Below, piece after piece: positions 42,804 to 53,713 of a stretch of 64,000 nucleotides of DNA. The translations under genes and the position numbers were made by a program. The DNA lies in NCBI GenBank assembly GCA_002104985.1, contig MCGO01000153.1, forward strand, positions 27,245 through 91,244, in the 5' to 3' direction. Origin of the DNA: Rhizoclosmatium globosum. Lineage: Eukaryota; Chytridiomycota; Chytridiomycetes; Chytridiales; Chytriomycetaceae. The notes beneath the pieces were generated by a model. That model had not been told where the DNA came from, did not search any database, and was given only the letters and a program-made list of their open reading frames with translations. Each line of letters begins with the position of its first letter. Position 1 is the first letter of the stretch.

Positions 42804-44003
42804 ATGATCACGACTTGGCAGAACCAGAACGGAGGATCGGGGCAAGAGCAGACGACTCACCAGAGCAATGAAGGGCTGATGTATGGAACCTCGAAGGAGG
42901 GATACACGAATCCAATGCACCCTCCAAACAGCAGTGACAGTGTCGGTGTTGGTGTGTACGCAGCACCGCAGCAGTACTCGTCGGCCTTGTCCTCTTCGTC
43001 TCTGCTGCTCAACAGCCACAGCCACAGCCACAGCAACAGCCACGGAAGCAGCAGCGACAGGTCAATGTACACAGCGCCACTCAGTCTAAACAGCCAAACA
43101 CTGAACTCCAACGCCAACGCCAACTCAACCTCAACTTCAACTTCAAACCACTTTGTCGACTCGCTGTTCAGTGCCCAATCAAATGCACACTTTGGAAGCG
43201 GAAGAAGCTCGGACCAAGGCGTGGCAGGTCTCCCGCCAAACACCCAAAGCCACAGCTCAAACCCACAATCAATTGCCCAATCACATTCAATCCAGTCCTT
43301 GCCCGCCTTTGCCCTGCCAAATCAGCCATCGTCAAACTCGCCACATCTGCCCCAGTCGCAAATGTACAGTCAGCAACACCAACAGCAACAGCAACAGCAG
43401 CATCAGTATGGATACTCTCAACATCTTCCTCTGCACCAACAACAACTGCCCTTCCCTCAACTTCAAACCTTCCCTTCTCTCGATCAACAACTTCCTCCTC
43501 TGCCACAGCAGCAACATCAACAGCAGCAGCAGCAGCACATGGTACACCAGCAGCAACAGCAGCAATTCCAACAATACCAAATCCACCCCGACTCGTCTAT
43601 TCTCCCACTCCCCCACACACACCAATCACACCACTACGCTTCTCCACCACCTCCCCAATCTGGCCTTTCGTCATCAACATCAACATCCGCTTCCATCTCG
43701 ACAACTTCAACTTCAACAATACCCACAACTACAGCCACAAAACCATCCCGTCCTTCAACATCAACAACTCCTGATGACGCCCTCCACAAACACTCAGACT
43801 CAACCATCCAAAAAGACCCTCGACCTCGTCACTTTCTCTGCGCCACATGCCACAAATCTTTTCTACGGAAACAGGACTTGTCACGCCATGAAGTCACACA
43901 TACAACTATCAAAGCTTTTTCTTGTCCTCTTGGGTGTGGGACTACCTTTGGTAGGGCGGATGCAATGAGTCGGCATGTGAAAGCTCGGAGGTGTAGTAAT
44001 TAA
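42804..44003 (+). CDS. Poly-Q C2H2 zinc-finger transcription factor, paralog 2
   Basis: Single exon, about 399 residues. The N-terminal 330 are low complexity: Ser/Asn runs, long Gln and Gln/His tracts (43380-43410, 43505-43575) and Ser/Thr-rich stretches. The C-terminus holds CATCHKSFLRKQDLSRHEVTH (C2H2) and CPLGCGTTFGRADAMSRHVK followed by ARRC, the same C2H2 plus C2HC pair as at 33506-35518. Unlike that gene, no intron splits the second finger, so an intron was gained or lost. The ATG at 42804 (MITTWQNQNGG) is the first in frame. Presumed nuclear DNA-binding regulator; targets unknown. Confidence 0.82.
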   Translation: MITTWQNQNGGSGQEQTTHQSNEGLMYGTSKEGYTNPMHPPNSSDSVGVGVYAAPQQYSSALSSSSLLLNSHSHSHSNSHGSSSDRSMYTAPLSLNSQTLNSNANANSTSTSTSNHFVDSLFSAQSNAHFGSGRSSDQGVAGLPPNTQSHSSNPQSIAQSHSIQSLPAFALPNQPSSNSPHLPQSQMYSQQHQQQQQQQHQYGYSQHLPLHQQQLPFPQLQTFPSLDQQLPPLPQQQHQQQQQQHMVHQQQQQQFQQYQIHPDSSILPLPHTHQSHHYASPPPPQSGLSSSTSTSASISTTSTSTIPTTTATKPSRPSTSTTPDDALHKHSDSTIQKDPRPRHFLCATCHKSFLRKQDLSRHEVTHTTIKAFSCPLGCGTTFGRADAMSRHVKARRCSN

Positions 44004-44352
44004 TTGAGGGGGGTTTTTTTATTGGTTTTTTGTTTATTTGAGGAGGTGTATGTGTGCTTCTGAGAAAGGGTATTTGGTTTCTGTGTTATCGTTGTTTTTT
44101 GGCTTTTCGTTCTTTTTTTGTACCATGTGGTTTGCTTTGTTGACTTGTTTGATTTGTCCTGTACGTATATTGATGGAGGAGGAGGAGAAAGGAATTGGAT
44201 TTGGAATCGAATTATTTAGATGCTTATTACTATTTTGAATGTTAGTCAGTGTTAGAGTGGTCGTGCTGACAATGTTGGAGCACAGGCGGAAAAAAAGACA
44301 GCGAGCGTGGCAAGCCAAAGGGAACAACTGAGACACAGAACCAGTCAACAGG
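44004..44352. other. Intergenic region
   Basis: 349 bp of T-rich 3' flank of the zinc-finger gene and leader of the next gene; no feature seen. Confidence 0.3.
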
Positions 44353-45222
44353 ATGGACTTGCTCTCAATCACAGGAACAGGAAGCATACTAGTAGTAACA
44401 GTGCTTGCAGTCTTGTACCTGGTTGTGTATCCCGATCATCGGAGGCTCATTCAACGGAACTTTGGAGTTTCATCAAAAGACGCACGGGACTCGTGGCTAA
44501 CTGCGAATCAAACCTCTTCCTACAAAGACTCTTTTGTAACCAGATCTTGCAAAACTCTGATGGATTCGGGTCAGGGTAGTTGCATCCACCCAGATGTTGA
44601 TCAAATGCTGACAGCTTCCACGTCGATGCACAACCCGTCACTTCCACCAAACGATACCATTCCAACTACACATCCCTCAGAGACTACTACCAATCTCCTC
44701 AACTCAAAGACTGAAGCTTCCCTTGAACCATCAATGATACCCTCACCACAACCCCTCACCACACCAACCGCATCTCCCCGCTTAAACATATCTCTCCTCT
44801 CAAAAGCAACGGAACGCAGGCGTTCTTCCCCCTCCACATCCACATCCACCCCAAATCCGTCCACTTCAAGTTCCTCCATTCCATCACCACGATCGAATCC
44901 TCCATCAAATCAGAATCTATGCACACCTTCTGCACCACAAAATCAAGGCGATAGAGTACGGCAGGCTGTTGAGAAAGACGAGTTGTTGGAGTCTGTGGTT
45001 GATACGTTGAGGAGGCAGGTTTATTTGCAGGTTCGGGGTGTGAATGGTGGTGGTGGGCATGGGTATATGATGCGACAGCGTGTTCAAGCGCATCAGGCGA
45101 GGAGGCGGTGGGTTTCTGCGAATAATGGTGGAGGAGGAAGAGGTGCGGGAGGAGGTGTCGTAGTTCCACGGTCTTCGCCGTTGAGGATGGGGTTCAGTGC
45201 ACCTGCTGGTCAGGTTGAATGA
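44353..45222 (+). CDS. Signal-anchored low-complexity protein, uncharacterised
   Basis: Single exon, 289 residues. One hydrophobic helix near residues 8-28 (GSILVVTVLAVLYLVVYP) would act as a signal anchor, leaving a long polar part rich in Ser, Thr, Pro and Asn. Near residues 195-225 there is a charged helix (VRQAVEKDELLESVVDTLRR), followed by a Gly-rich, Arg-containing end (NNGGGGRGAGGGVVVPRSS). No domain is recognised. The first ATG after the upstream stop is at 44353. The helix plus low complexity suggests an ER- or plasma-membrane-tethered protein; the role is unknown. Confidence 0.55.
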   Translation: MDLLSITGTGSILVVTVLAVLYLVVYPDHRRLIQRNFGVSSKDARDSWLTANQTSSYKDSFVTRSCKTLMDSGQGSCIHPDVDQMLTASTSMHNPSLPPNDTIPTTHPSETTTNLLNSKTEASLEPSMIPSPQPLTTPTASPRLNISLLSKATERRRSSPSTSTSTPNPSTSSSSIPSPRSNPPSNQNLCTPSAPQNQGDRVRQAVEKDELLESVVDTLRRQVYLQVRGVNGGGGHGYMMRQRVQAHQARRRWVSANNGGGGRGAGGGVVVPRSSPLRMGFSAPAGQVE

Positions 45223-45337
45223 ACAGCTATAAATAAAGTTCTTTTATTTTTGGCTTAATTAAATGAAGAGAAGAGGAAAGAAGTGGAAAAAAAAAGTTTT
45301 TGTTGCTGGCTTGTGATTTTTTTTGCTGTGGCAGTGT

Positions 45338-45559
45338 TCACTTCAAACGAAACATTGAGCGGATATATTCGCTTCCTCCAAAGTCTTTTGCGTTCGATGC
45401 GAATACGAGCTTTGTGGCTTTGATGGGACAATCTGTGAATCCCATTTTTGTTGTGGAATTTCTTAGTTTTCGGGATGGTGGTGCCGACATTGGTGTTGTT
45501 TCGTTGTCAGGTGCGATAGACGGTTTGAACAGGTTAGTGTAGGAATAAGCAGAGGGCAT
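45338..45559 (-). CDS. Possible small protein, uncharacterised
   Basis: A 73-codon frame from an ATG at 45559 (MPSAYSYTNLFKPSIAPDN) to KDFGGSEYIRSMFRLK. Composition is protein-like and not repetitive, but the complementary strand is also open over the same stretch (FAFDANTSFVALMGQSVN), so coding is uncertain. No intron signals, domain or neighbour relation supports it. The remainder of 45223-45791 shows no feature. Confidence 0.25.
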   Translation of the reverse strand: MPSAYSYTNLFKPSIAPDNETTPMSAPPSRKLRNSTTKMGFTDCPIKATKLVFASNAKDFGGSEYIRSMFRLK

Positions 45560-46702
45560 CGGTGGCGCGGTTGAAACAGTTGCTCTTTTGAGAGGAGTTT
45601 TTTGTGTTTCAGAGTTTCAAGGCAATCAGCGTAAGGGTTCAATCTCTGCCATACGCACCAAGAATAGCAGTGTTTTCAGTAACATAAAAAAGGAATCGCC
45701 TCACTTTCTGGAAGGGGTCATAACCGCACGTGTTTTTTCTTGGTTGTAGTGGAGATCCGAAGACTAGAAAAAAAAGTTAATTAACACAAAGATGGGGAAG
45801 CGTGTTGCTGTCATTGGATCCGGCCCAGCAGGAGCCATCACTGCCATTGCGCTCAAGAGACAGGGATTCGAGGTATGGATTGCATTCGCCCCCGTGGCTT
45901 TTGAATTCGCCGGATTGGGTGGCTCCATGAGATAAGGGCATAGGGCAACTCGCTAACGTTGAATGCAACCATAGCCAACCCTCTATGAGAAGGTGAACCC
46001 TGTCGAGGAGGTTATCGCTGCCGTCAAGAGAGGCGAGCCTGTTGCTATTTCGTTTGGGCAGGATGGAGGTGGTTTCTCCATCTCAGGAAACGGTGTCAAG
46101 GTGCTTAAGCACTTGGGCATCTGGAACTACTTCTCTGAGTACCATGACGATCCCATCCTTGAGCTGAACTTGATGTTGTTTGATGGAACGGTATGAGGCA
46201 TTGCTAATATCCTCATCTCCACTAGATGATCTAATTTGACAAACAATCACATCCAACAGGATCGCATCACCCGAAAGACCCATAAGGAGGAGAAGGAGCA
46301 GTCCATCCATATTATGCGAGGAAAGCTCCAAACCGCCTTGATGAAGGCTGCGAACGATTTGGGAATCAAGGTCTATGGAGGCAAGAAGCTCACTTCCGTC
46401 ACCCAGACTCCTTCCGAAGTTACCATTGAATTTGCGGATGGAACTGTGACCTCTGTTGACTTTGTTATCGGTGCCGACGGTATCAACTCCAAGGTTCGCC
46501 GTCTTGTCTTCCCAGAAGCCCCATCTGCCGTTGTTCGTGGAACCGGATACGCTACTGTCTGTGACGTCCTGAACCCTGATGGAACCGATATCGGCTTCTT
46601 CAACCACCACGCAGGTATCTACAGCGACCCACTGCACAACCGTTTCATTTTCACGTCTCGTGTTGGAAAGACTGAGGGAGACGTCAAGATCTACCTGTTG
46701 GA

Positions 46703-46707
46703 CACGT
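46703..46707. repeat. Target-site duplication, left copy (CACGT)
   Basis: The five bases before the left LTR equal the five bases after the right LTR (53714-53718). Confidence 0.9.
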
Positions 46708-47096
46708 TGTTAACTGCTGCCGGGATGTGTAATTGCACGAGAATTCGTCCGTTCGGAAGAAAAGAGGAAAACCGACATGTGTTTCACATTGTCGGAATCA
46801 CGAAATTCTCCGATCCGGTTTGTCAACATCAAAGACCGAACACACAACTACCGGCACACCCAAGCCGTAATCGGACTTGGACAAGACACGAGCGTTAAGC
46901 CGAACACCCAAGCTCCAGCGTCAGTTCTTCCAAAAGCGTAAGTCACGCATCAATCATCTGATCGCGCACTAACCGCTTTCGGCGAATTGGCTTAATCGTG
47001 TCTCGCTACCGCTGACATACATCACAAGGTAATCAGTTTATTGACATTGTATCCACTCAAGGAATGGGACCTATGGTAAGCCCATAGACACCAACA
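46708..47096 (-). repeat. LTR (3' LTR of the copia element)
   Basis: 389 bp, TG...CA on the plus strand (TGTTAACTGC ... ACACCAACA). By eye it matches 53325-53713 at every base. It contains a 63-codon frame open from the host gene that ends in TAA. Confidence 0.95.
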
Positions 47097-47105
47097 CCCC
47101 CTTGT
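47097..47105 (-). other. Polypurine tract of the copia element
   Basis: On the minus strand ACAAGGGGG sits directly before the 3' LTR, in the position of the plus-strand primer. The same ACAAGGGGG string recurs about 50 bp further inside, near 47149-47157. Confidence 0.6.
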
Positions 47106-47351
47106 GACAACAAACTGTTGGCATTGTGATGTTACCAGTTGACTATACCCCCTTGTAAGTCAAGTATCATGTTTTCATATTACGTATTAAACCCCCAAAT
47201 ACAGGCGACCTACTCGCGACGTGCGACAAGGGAATTGAACCCAACTGTATTTGTTGCGATGTCAACTAAGGGTTTAAAACTATTTATTAGATAAGAACAC
47301 TAAATAGAAATAAATCAATCAACGTATATAACGAAGAAAGAAATAAAACCA

Positions 47352-50300
47352 TTAAAGCGCCCTAAACGACTGAGACAGAGTCGAAGGCTCCGCTACACCC
47401 GCTCTCACCGCCGCAAAACTACGCATACCAAGTAAACCGAGAAGATAATGGTGTTGAGGACTCGGTAAAGCTTTTGTCAAGATATCCGCTAACATCAACT
47501 CTGTTGGGCACCACAACAACTTCACGGTTGCATTATCAATGTTCTCACGAATGAAATGAGTCTTGATTTCCATGTGCTTAATACGAGCGTGATGAATTGG
47601 ATTAACTGCAATCGCAATCACTGATTGATTATCCTGGTGCATAGTGGTAGGTGTGTCAACCTTGAACCCTAATTCACTCAAGAATCCTCTGAACCAAATA
47701 GTTTCCTTGATTCCTTCGACCAACGCACCGATTTCAGCTTCGGTCGAAGATAAGGCAGTCGTAGCTTGTTTCTTGGAAAACCACACAATCGGGCAACCAA
47801 ACAACATGAAGATGTATCCACTGCGAGATTTACGATCGTCTTCCTGACCGTAACTAGCGTCTGTATATCCGACTTCCCTCATTCCTTCAGGTAACACCAT
47901 CCGACGTTCTTGATTAAGATCCTCCACAGCAGTGTCGAATACAATCATTTCAGGAGACGCGGATTTTCGGAAGAATAACCCAAGATCGTGAGTTTTTCGA
48001 AGATATAATAGGACACGTAGCGCAGCTTTCATATCATGAATACACGGAGGTGATTTCTGGTACTGAGCCAATGTGTTGACGGAATACAGAATGTCTAAAC
48101 GAGTTTGCATCGCCAAGTACAACAATTTCGCGATAAGTCTCACGTACACTGATGTTTCTTCAGGTCCGAGGTGTTGACTGTTCGTATCATGTTTCCAATC
48201 TGTCGCCATAGGAGTCTCCTTCCATTTTTCTTCAGGAATATCCCACACGTTGTGCTCTTCCAGTAAAGAACGAATGTAGTTTGGTTGTCCAATCCAGATC
48301 CCATCTTTCGTATGTTCAACCTGAATCTTCAATATCCATTGAGCAACGCCTAAGTCCTTAATTTCGAAACGAGCACGGATTGAGTCTTTGACTTTCTTTA
48401 TGACTTCCTTGTCACTGCATGCAACGAGGATATCATCAACGTACGTCACGACAAGAATCAGTTTTCGTGTTTCCGGATCGATTTTAAGGTAGGTGCAAGA
48501 GTCAGACTTCATTCGAGTGAATCCTTGTTCAATGAAGAACGCGTCGAGTACTTTCCACCATTCACGCCCAGCCTGATGTAATCCATACAGGGATTTGATC
48601 AGTTTTGCGTACAGTGGTGTTCCATCGGGAGCGAATTCCTCGAATCCTTGGGGCATTTTCATCCAATTCGTTTCAGAAAGTGTGCCGTACAGGAATGCAG
48701 TCTTAACGTCAAGTTGTTCAACAGTAAGTCCAAAAGCAGCGCTCATGGCCAGTAGGATACGGACCACTTTGGCTTTCACGACAGGTGAGTGTGTAGAGTT
48801 AAAATCAACTTCAGGTACTTGAAAGTTCCCCATAGCGACCAGTCTTGCTTTGAAACGGTCAATGAATCCATACGGGTTGATTTTGTAATCGAAGACCCAC
48901 TTAGACGCAATGGCCCGTCTCCCTTTCGGCAAGGGTTCCACTGTATACACTCCTCTATTCCGGATTGACTCTATCTCCACGAGCATCGCACGTAGGAAAT
49001 ACTTTCTGAATCGACCTTCAAGAGCTTGTCGAACATTTTTCGGGACTGGAGGGGCTGATGAGATATGGATCTCCTCAGTTGGGATATCAGACTCTGCAGC
49101 CTCGTCCCAATCAAACTGAAGAGGCGGGAGACGCGCCCGGTTAATTCGTTCGCGATCTTCCTCCAACTTGCTCAATTTCCCGTCGAATAGTTTGTCAATC
49201 TTTTCCAGAGCTTTGTCACGCTTCTTCTCCAAATGAGGATGGCGCACTCCCTTCACGGAATCGATCAAGTCACTGATTGCATAGAACTCATCAATTTCAG
49301 ATTCAATTTCTCCAACGACCTCGAGCATCCTCTTGTCTAGGTGAGATTGAACTTCTGAGTCAGAGACTGTACTTATGTTTTCGAACGCTAATAACCCTCG
49401 TTGACGGTGATCTGGACATTTATGGGTTTAGTTGAACTCAAATCCGTTGAGTTCAAGTTATTTACCATTAGCGAGAGGGGATCCTACTTCTGCTTGCTCC
49501 ACAGTGGAGTTCAGTGCAAGAATAGCGTCAATCGCTTCCAGTTTTTCACGGTTTTTGGTCACATTAGTTACCAGGTTGGCTCGGTGATAGATCAACTTCA
49601 GTATGTCCGAATCAACGACTTCCCCTTTCGCAAGCGCAGCTCGAGTACGTTTCCGCAGTCGATATCCGTCACTTGTGGGTGCTAAGTTGTCATCCTTCCA
49701 GTGCGATCCATCTAAGCCCGTTTTCTTGTTTGACGGCGCCGCTGCGAGGAGGGTTTCTTCTTCCTCAGCATCGGAGTCAGGATCTATGTATTGATATAGT
49801 GGTTGGATCAGATGGTAATTGGGCTGATTCGTTGTTACGGATCTTACCATCATCTACAGATTCCAAGTCACCATCAACTGTCTTACTGGTCACAGGTGTA
49901 GTCCGTTGATCATCACCATCATCGTCGGACTCATCTATTTGCAGTTGTCGTAAGTCATAATCTGTTATCAACAGCTGTTGGATAAGGGACATCCACTCAC
50001 CCAACAGTTCCGGCACTTTCTCAAGGACTTCACCCTCAAATTCAATTTGTCCGTCATCTTCAATCAACTCATCGTCTGCAAGAACGGTTTCGCCATCCTC
50101 GTCATCTGAATCGTCGTCGATTGGTTCTGATGCCTCCGCATTTTCTTCTGGTTCCCAATTCAAGTTTGTGAACGGGTTCAAATAGGCAGGCTTCAGAGTT
50201 TGACCAGGCAGAATTGACTCCAAGAGTCGGATTTGAAATTCCTTGTGAACTTTTCGAGTGCGGTACTTATAGACATACGCGATTCGCGCTTTATGATCGA

Positions 50301-51687
50301 TCCACCCAAGGAAGAACGCGGGCTCAGCCTTATGCCCTGGCTGGCAGCGCTTACTACGTTTCTCCTTGCGTACAAAGACGGCTACAAGACAACCAAAGAT
50401 TCTCACCAATTCTGGTTTCGGTTTTTCGCCTGTTTCCAGTTCATGGGGAGATTTGCCATCGTTTCCAAAAGGTATCATGGTTCCAATCAGACAAGAATAT
50501 CTCATCGCGTATGGAAACCACAGTTGTTTCTGTCCAGCTACTGAGAGAAACATTGAGCTCTTTCGCGATAAATCCCAAGGGGTCTCTCTGCAGCATTCAA
50601 TGCCTGTGTATCGGCTGGTGACAATTTCATTGAGATCTGGTTTGGCTCGTGAGTGCGACAGTATTCTTCAATCTCTTTGCACTTGAGCTCGCCTCCATCT
50701 CCTTGAATCACGACCAACTTCTCTTCCAATTCAACTTCTTTGGTTTTGCAAAACGAAATGAAAGCTGATTTGAACGTATCCATCCCTTGAGGAACAGACA
50801 CCAGGCCTTTCGAGTATATTTGTCGTAGATGAATGAACAGTTAGTCTCTCCATTTCGTCCTCGACTTTTCAGCTGGAACGAATCTTCCGAGATGGTGTGG
50901 AAACGCCGGGTTGGTACTGAGCCTACAGATCCTGTCTTCCGCCTTCTGAAATTCACCAATTGACACACTAAGCAGTCGGTTGGGTCCTTCTTGAAGTTGT
51001 ACGAAATGCCAGCCATCTTCAACGTTCTTTTCACCATCTCCATTCCAACGTGGCCCAAGCGATTGTGCCAGGTAAGGTACGGAACGTGCTTCGATTTTCC
51101 AGTGAATGTTTTTGTACCCAATGTGTTTGCCTTAATCTTGGGTGCGATTGCAGGAGGGGTTCCTTCCATCAAGTCCAAGTAATAGAGGTTTCCAATGCGT
51201 CGTCCAATTTTCAACGTACGGTCTGTCTTTCTCAGGTACAAGTAGACTGCCGAATCGCCGAAAATGACGTAATCATCTGTTCCCTTCACAAGCTGGCTGA
51301 TCGAAATCAGTGTTTCCGCAAGCGCTGGGACCCAGAACGCAGAGACTTCCCTCTTTACTCCACCCAAATTGAGAGTGATCCATCCTTTCCCTTTAATCGG
51401 TACAGGCGAATCATCCCCAAGGTAAACAAATTCGTTATCCAAAAATTCGAAAGTTTCACGATTAAAGCGCGCCAGCGAATCAGTCATCAGGTTTGTTGCC
51501 CCCGAGTCCATCATCCCTACCACACCCGTTTTATTATCTCCTTTCTTTGCCACTTTCATTCCTCTTGCAACACAAATACCATCTTCACTCATTCCCGCTA
51601 TTTGATCCATCCAATAATATTCAGATATCGGTTGAGTCGTCGAGGAACTAGAGTTAAATGGTGAACCAAAGAGCGGTTGCCCAAGGT
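47352..51687 (-). CDS. Copia pol: protease, integrase, reverse transcriptase, RNase H
   Basis: Reading leftward: an aspartic protease (MMDSGATNLM, DSG at about 51501-51509); the integrase zinc-binding region (WHNRLGH then CLVCQL); an integrase core; a long acidic linker; reverse transcriptase with the copia text QLDVKTAFLYGTL and the catalytic YVDD at 48432-48443; RNase H with GYTDASYG, SSTEAE and HQDNQS; the end at 47352. Two introns fall in the acidic linker (49784-49847, 49412-49465) and both restore frame. Integrase homology shifts frame twice, near 50785 and 50555, each consistent with one missing base in GGG or AA. Reverse transcriptase and RNase H are otherwise intact. As it stands this copy would not make a full integrase unless the shifts are sequence errors. 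Confidence 0.88.
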
Positions 51688-51735
51688 CTGTTTAGATTGT
51701 GTTTCAAAGAGGGAGGCGTTTCAGTTTCGAAACTT

Positions 51736-53281
51736 TCAAACATTAAAACTCACATTGGCTAGGTTCTTTGCAGCGTTTGCTACTTGCTTCTTATGAATTC
51801 CGAGACCCTTTCCAGTTGCATCACCAGTGTTCATTTGAGAGGACTGGCCTTGGGAAACTCCCATTCGCTTCTGCATGATCTCGAATAAAGCGTTTTTGTT
51901 ACCAGTCTGCATACTTTGTAGCAACTTTGGACAGGTTGTGAATCCGTGAGTGGAACCATCGTCGCAAGCTTGGCAAGGCTCAAATTTGGCCTTCTTTGGT
52001 GCTTTCGGATTGTTTCCCCCATTTCCTCTCTTATTCCCTGACACCGCGGCTGCTGTAGCGTCTTGGTTGGCTTTGGCGTCAGCTTTGGCTTGCTGTTGGG
52101 CTTGTTTCTTTGCAGCCTGAGCAGCTGCAGCGGTTTCCTTCCTTTCCTTTTCACTTGTCGAAGTGATTTCGGATTGTTGGGCACCCGCTGTCAGTTCCTC
52201 GTTGGTACAAAGGGTTTGGAGTTCGTCCAACAAGCTGTCACACGTACCAAAGTTGGCGGCAAAGTCGTTTGATTCCATCTTCTGGCGTATCGGAACGAAT
52301 CTATGTTGATTTAAACAGATTTAGAAACGTTTCAAAACAGGTAGTTCCGTGAGGCGTGGAACGCCTCGCTACACCATAATTTTAGAGTTTTAATTTCACC
52401 TTAATCCAAAAGAAGTCGATCCGTCAGGGAGGGAGAGCAAGGCTTGGCTCTGTAACAGCTCCTTGACGAGGATTCCAATGAAAGTGGATGCAAGTTTGTC
52501 TGCGTCTGGAACGTCACCGAGTCCTTTCTTGACTCTCGAGTCAAGGATGGAACAGTTTCGGATCACCTTCCGCCAATCACCTACAAACTTTCTCCAGGCT
52601 TTGGTCTGGTGTCTCTCCTTTGGGCTTATCGTTGTTTTGAAAACCCGAGCGAACCAGTGGTGAAACTGTAGTCCTTTGAATAAAGAACCATTAGTTTCGA
52701 ATTCCGATTTGAAAAGACCAACGTCACTTACCGCTTCCTTCCAAGTTTGCCATCAGTTTTCTGGCCACACGGAAAGCGGTGTATAAGTTTGGCTTTTCTT
52801 TGTACTCAACCGAACCCTTGATTTCATTCCATCTAGATTCAGGAATGAAAGTCTCAAAGGCACTTTGGGCTATGTCTTCTTCGGCTCTCCACTCTTTGTA
52901 CTCAGCCAACTCCTTGGAGTAGGTTTCGTACTCGTAGCGGATGCTCTTTTCGGAGAAATCATAACCCTCCAAATCCAATCTAAACTGATTTAGATCCGTC
53001 GAATACTTTGTGAATGCTTCTGCCTTGGCAGCATCATCCATATTCGTATAATCAGGAGCAGCAGGATAGACAGGTCTTGGATGCGGATTCTTTGCCGTCA
53101 CAGGGCTCGGGTGAGTCTTCACTACGTCATTGTCTAAATTGTATCCCAGGCCGCTAGCTCGCAGAAATTTTCCAACCTTGTCCAACTGTTCGCCTACGGT
53201 TGCGGGTTCTTCGCCACTCACTTTAGGAGGACGTTTAACACCAGTATCCGCTTTGCGTTCAGTTTTCTGTAAGTTGTTCAT
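51736..53281 (-). CDS. Copia gag, interrupted by two introns
   Basis: Starts MNNLQKTERKADTGVKRPPK at 53281, 44 bp inside the 5' LTR. Exon 1 runs to 52732, exon 2 is 52673-52400 (HHWFARVFKT, LVKELLQSQALL) and exon 3 runs from 52300. Junction phases (1 then 2) keep the frame through both introns. Exon 3 carries a Gln/Ala/Lys-rich stretch and a zinc-knuckle-like CQACDDGSTHGFTTC, with five instead of four residues before the histidine. If the segment at 51753-51688 is retained, gag ends in TGA at 51736. If it is removed at the perfect GTGAGT donor, the frame runs 28 codons and stops; an alternative donor four bases on would join gag to pol in frame. Confidence 0.82.
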
Positions 53282-53324
53282 TTCTGGGACGACGGTGATG
53301 AGGATGCTAAGACGAACGCTTTTG

Positions 53325-53713
53325 TGTTAACTGCTGCCGGGATGTGTAATTGCACGAGAATTCGTCCGTTCGGAAGAAAAGAGGAAAACCGACATGTGTT
53401 TCACATTGTCGGAATCACGAAATTCTCCGATCCGGTTTGTCAACATCAAAGACCGAACACACAACTACCGGCACACCCAAGCCGTAATCGGACTTGGACA
53501 AGACACGAGCGTTAAGCCGAACACCCAAGCTCCAGCGTCAGTTCTTCCAAAAGCGTAAGTCACGCATCAATCATCTGATCGCGCACTAACCGCTTTCGGC
53601 GAATTGGCTTAATCGTGTCTCGCTACCGCTGACATACATCACAAGGTAATCAGTTTATTGACATTGTATCCACTCAAGGAATGGGACCTATGGTAAGCCC
53701 ATAGACACCAACA
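53325..53713 (-). repeat. LTR (5' LTR of the copia element)
   Basis: 389 bp, same as the LTR at 46708-47096. On the minus strand it precedes gag, so it should hold the promoter. Its 63-codon open frame has no known role. Confidence 0.95.

Larger units (their letters stand above)
46708..53713 (-). mobile_element. Ty1/copia LTR retrotransposon, full length, intron-bearing
   Basis: A 7,006-bp element with 389-bp LTRs (46708-47096 and 53325-53713) that I find identical by eye, each beginning TG and ending CA, and a 5-bp CACGT target duplication. Coding is on the minus strand, antisense to the host gene. Domain order gag, protease, integrase, reverse transcriptase, RNase H defines Ty1/copia. Five GT-AG segments look like spliceosomal introns: 52674-52731, 52301-52399, 51688-51753, 49784-49847 and 49412-49465 (58, 99, 66, 64, 54 bp). 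Removing the first, second, fourth and fifth restores an unbroken frame; the third lies at the gag/pol boundary. Two one-base frameshifts interrupt integrase near 50785 and 50555. A G-rich polypurine tract precedes the 3' LTR; I could not identify a canonical tRNA primer site. Confidence 0.93.

Noticed and set aside
45545..45680. Possible Ser/Leu tRNA: TGGCGCGGTTGA, a stem-loop with TGA anticodon and GGGTTCAATC.
   Set aside because: T-stem and acceptor stem do not pair and the length is far too great; not supported on either strand.
46708..46898. 63-codon frame repeated in both LTRs.
   Set aside because: No independent ATG in good context and no similarity; it is the read-through of the host exon into LTR sequence.
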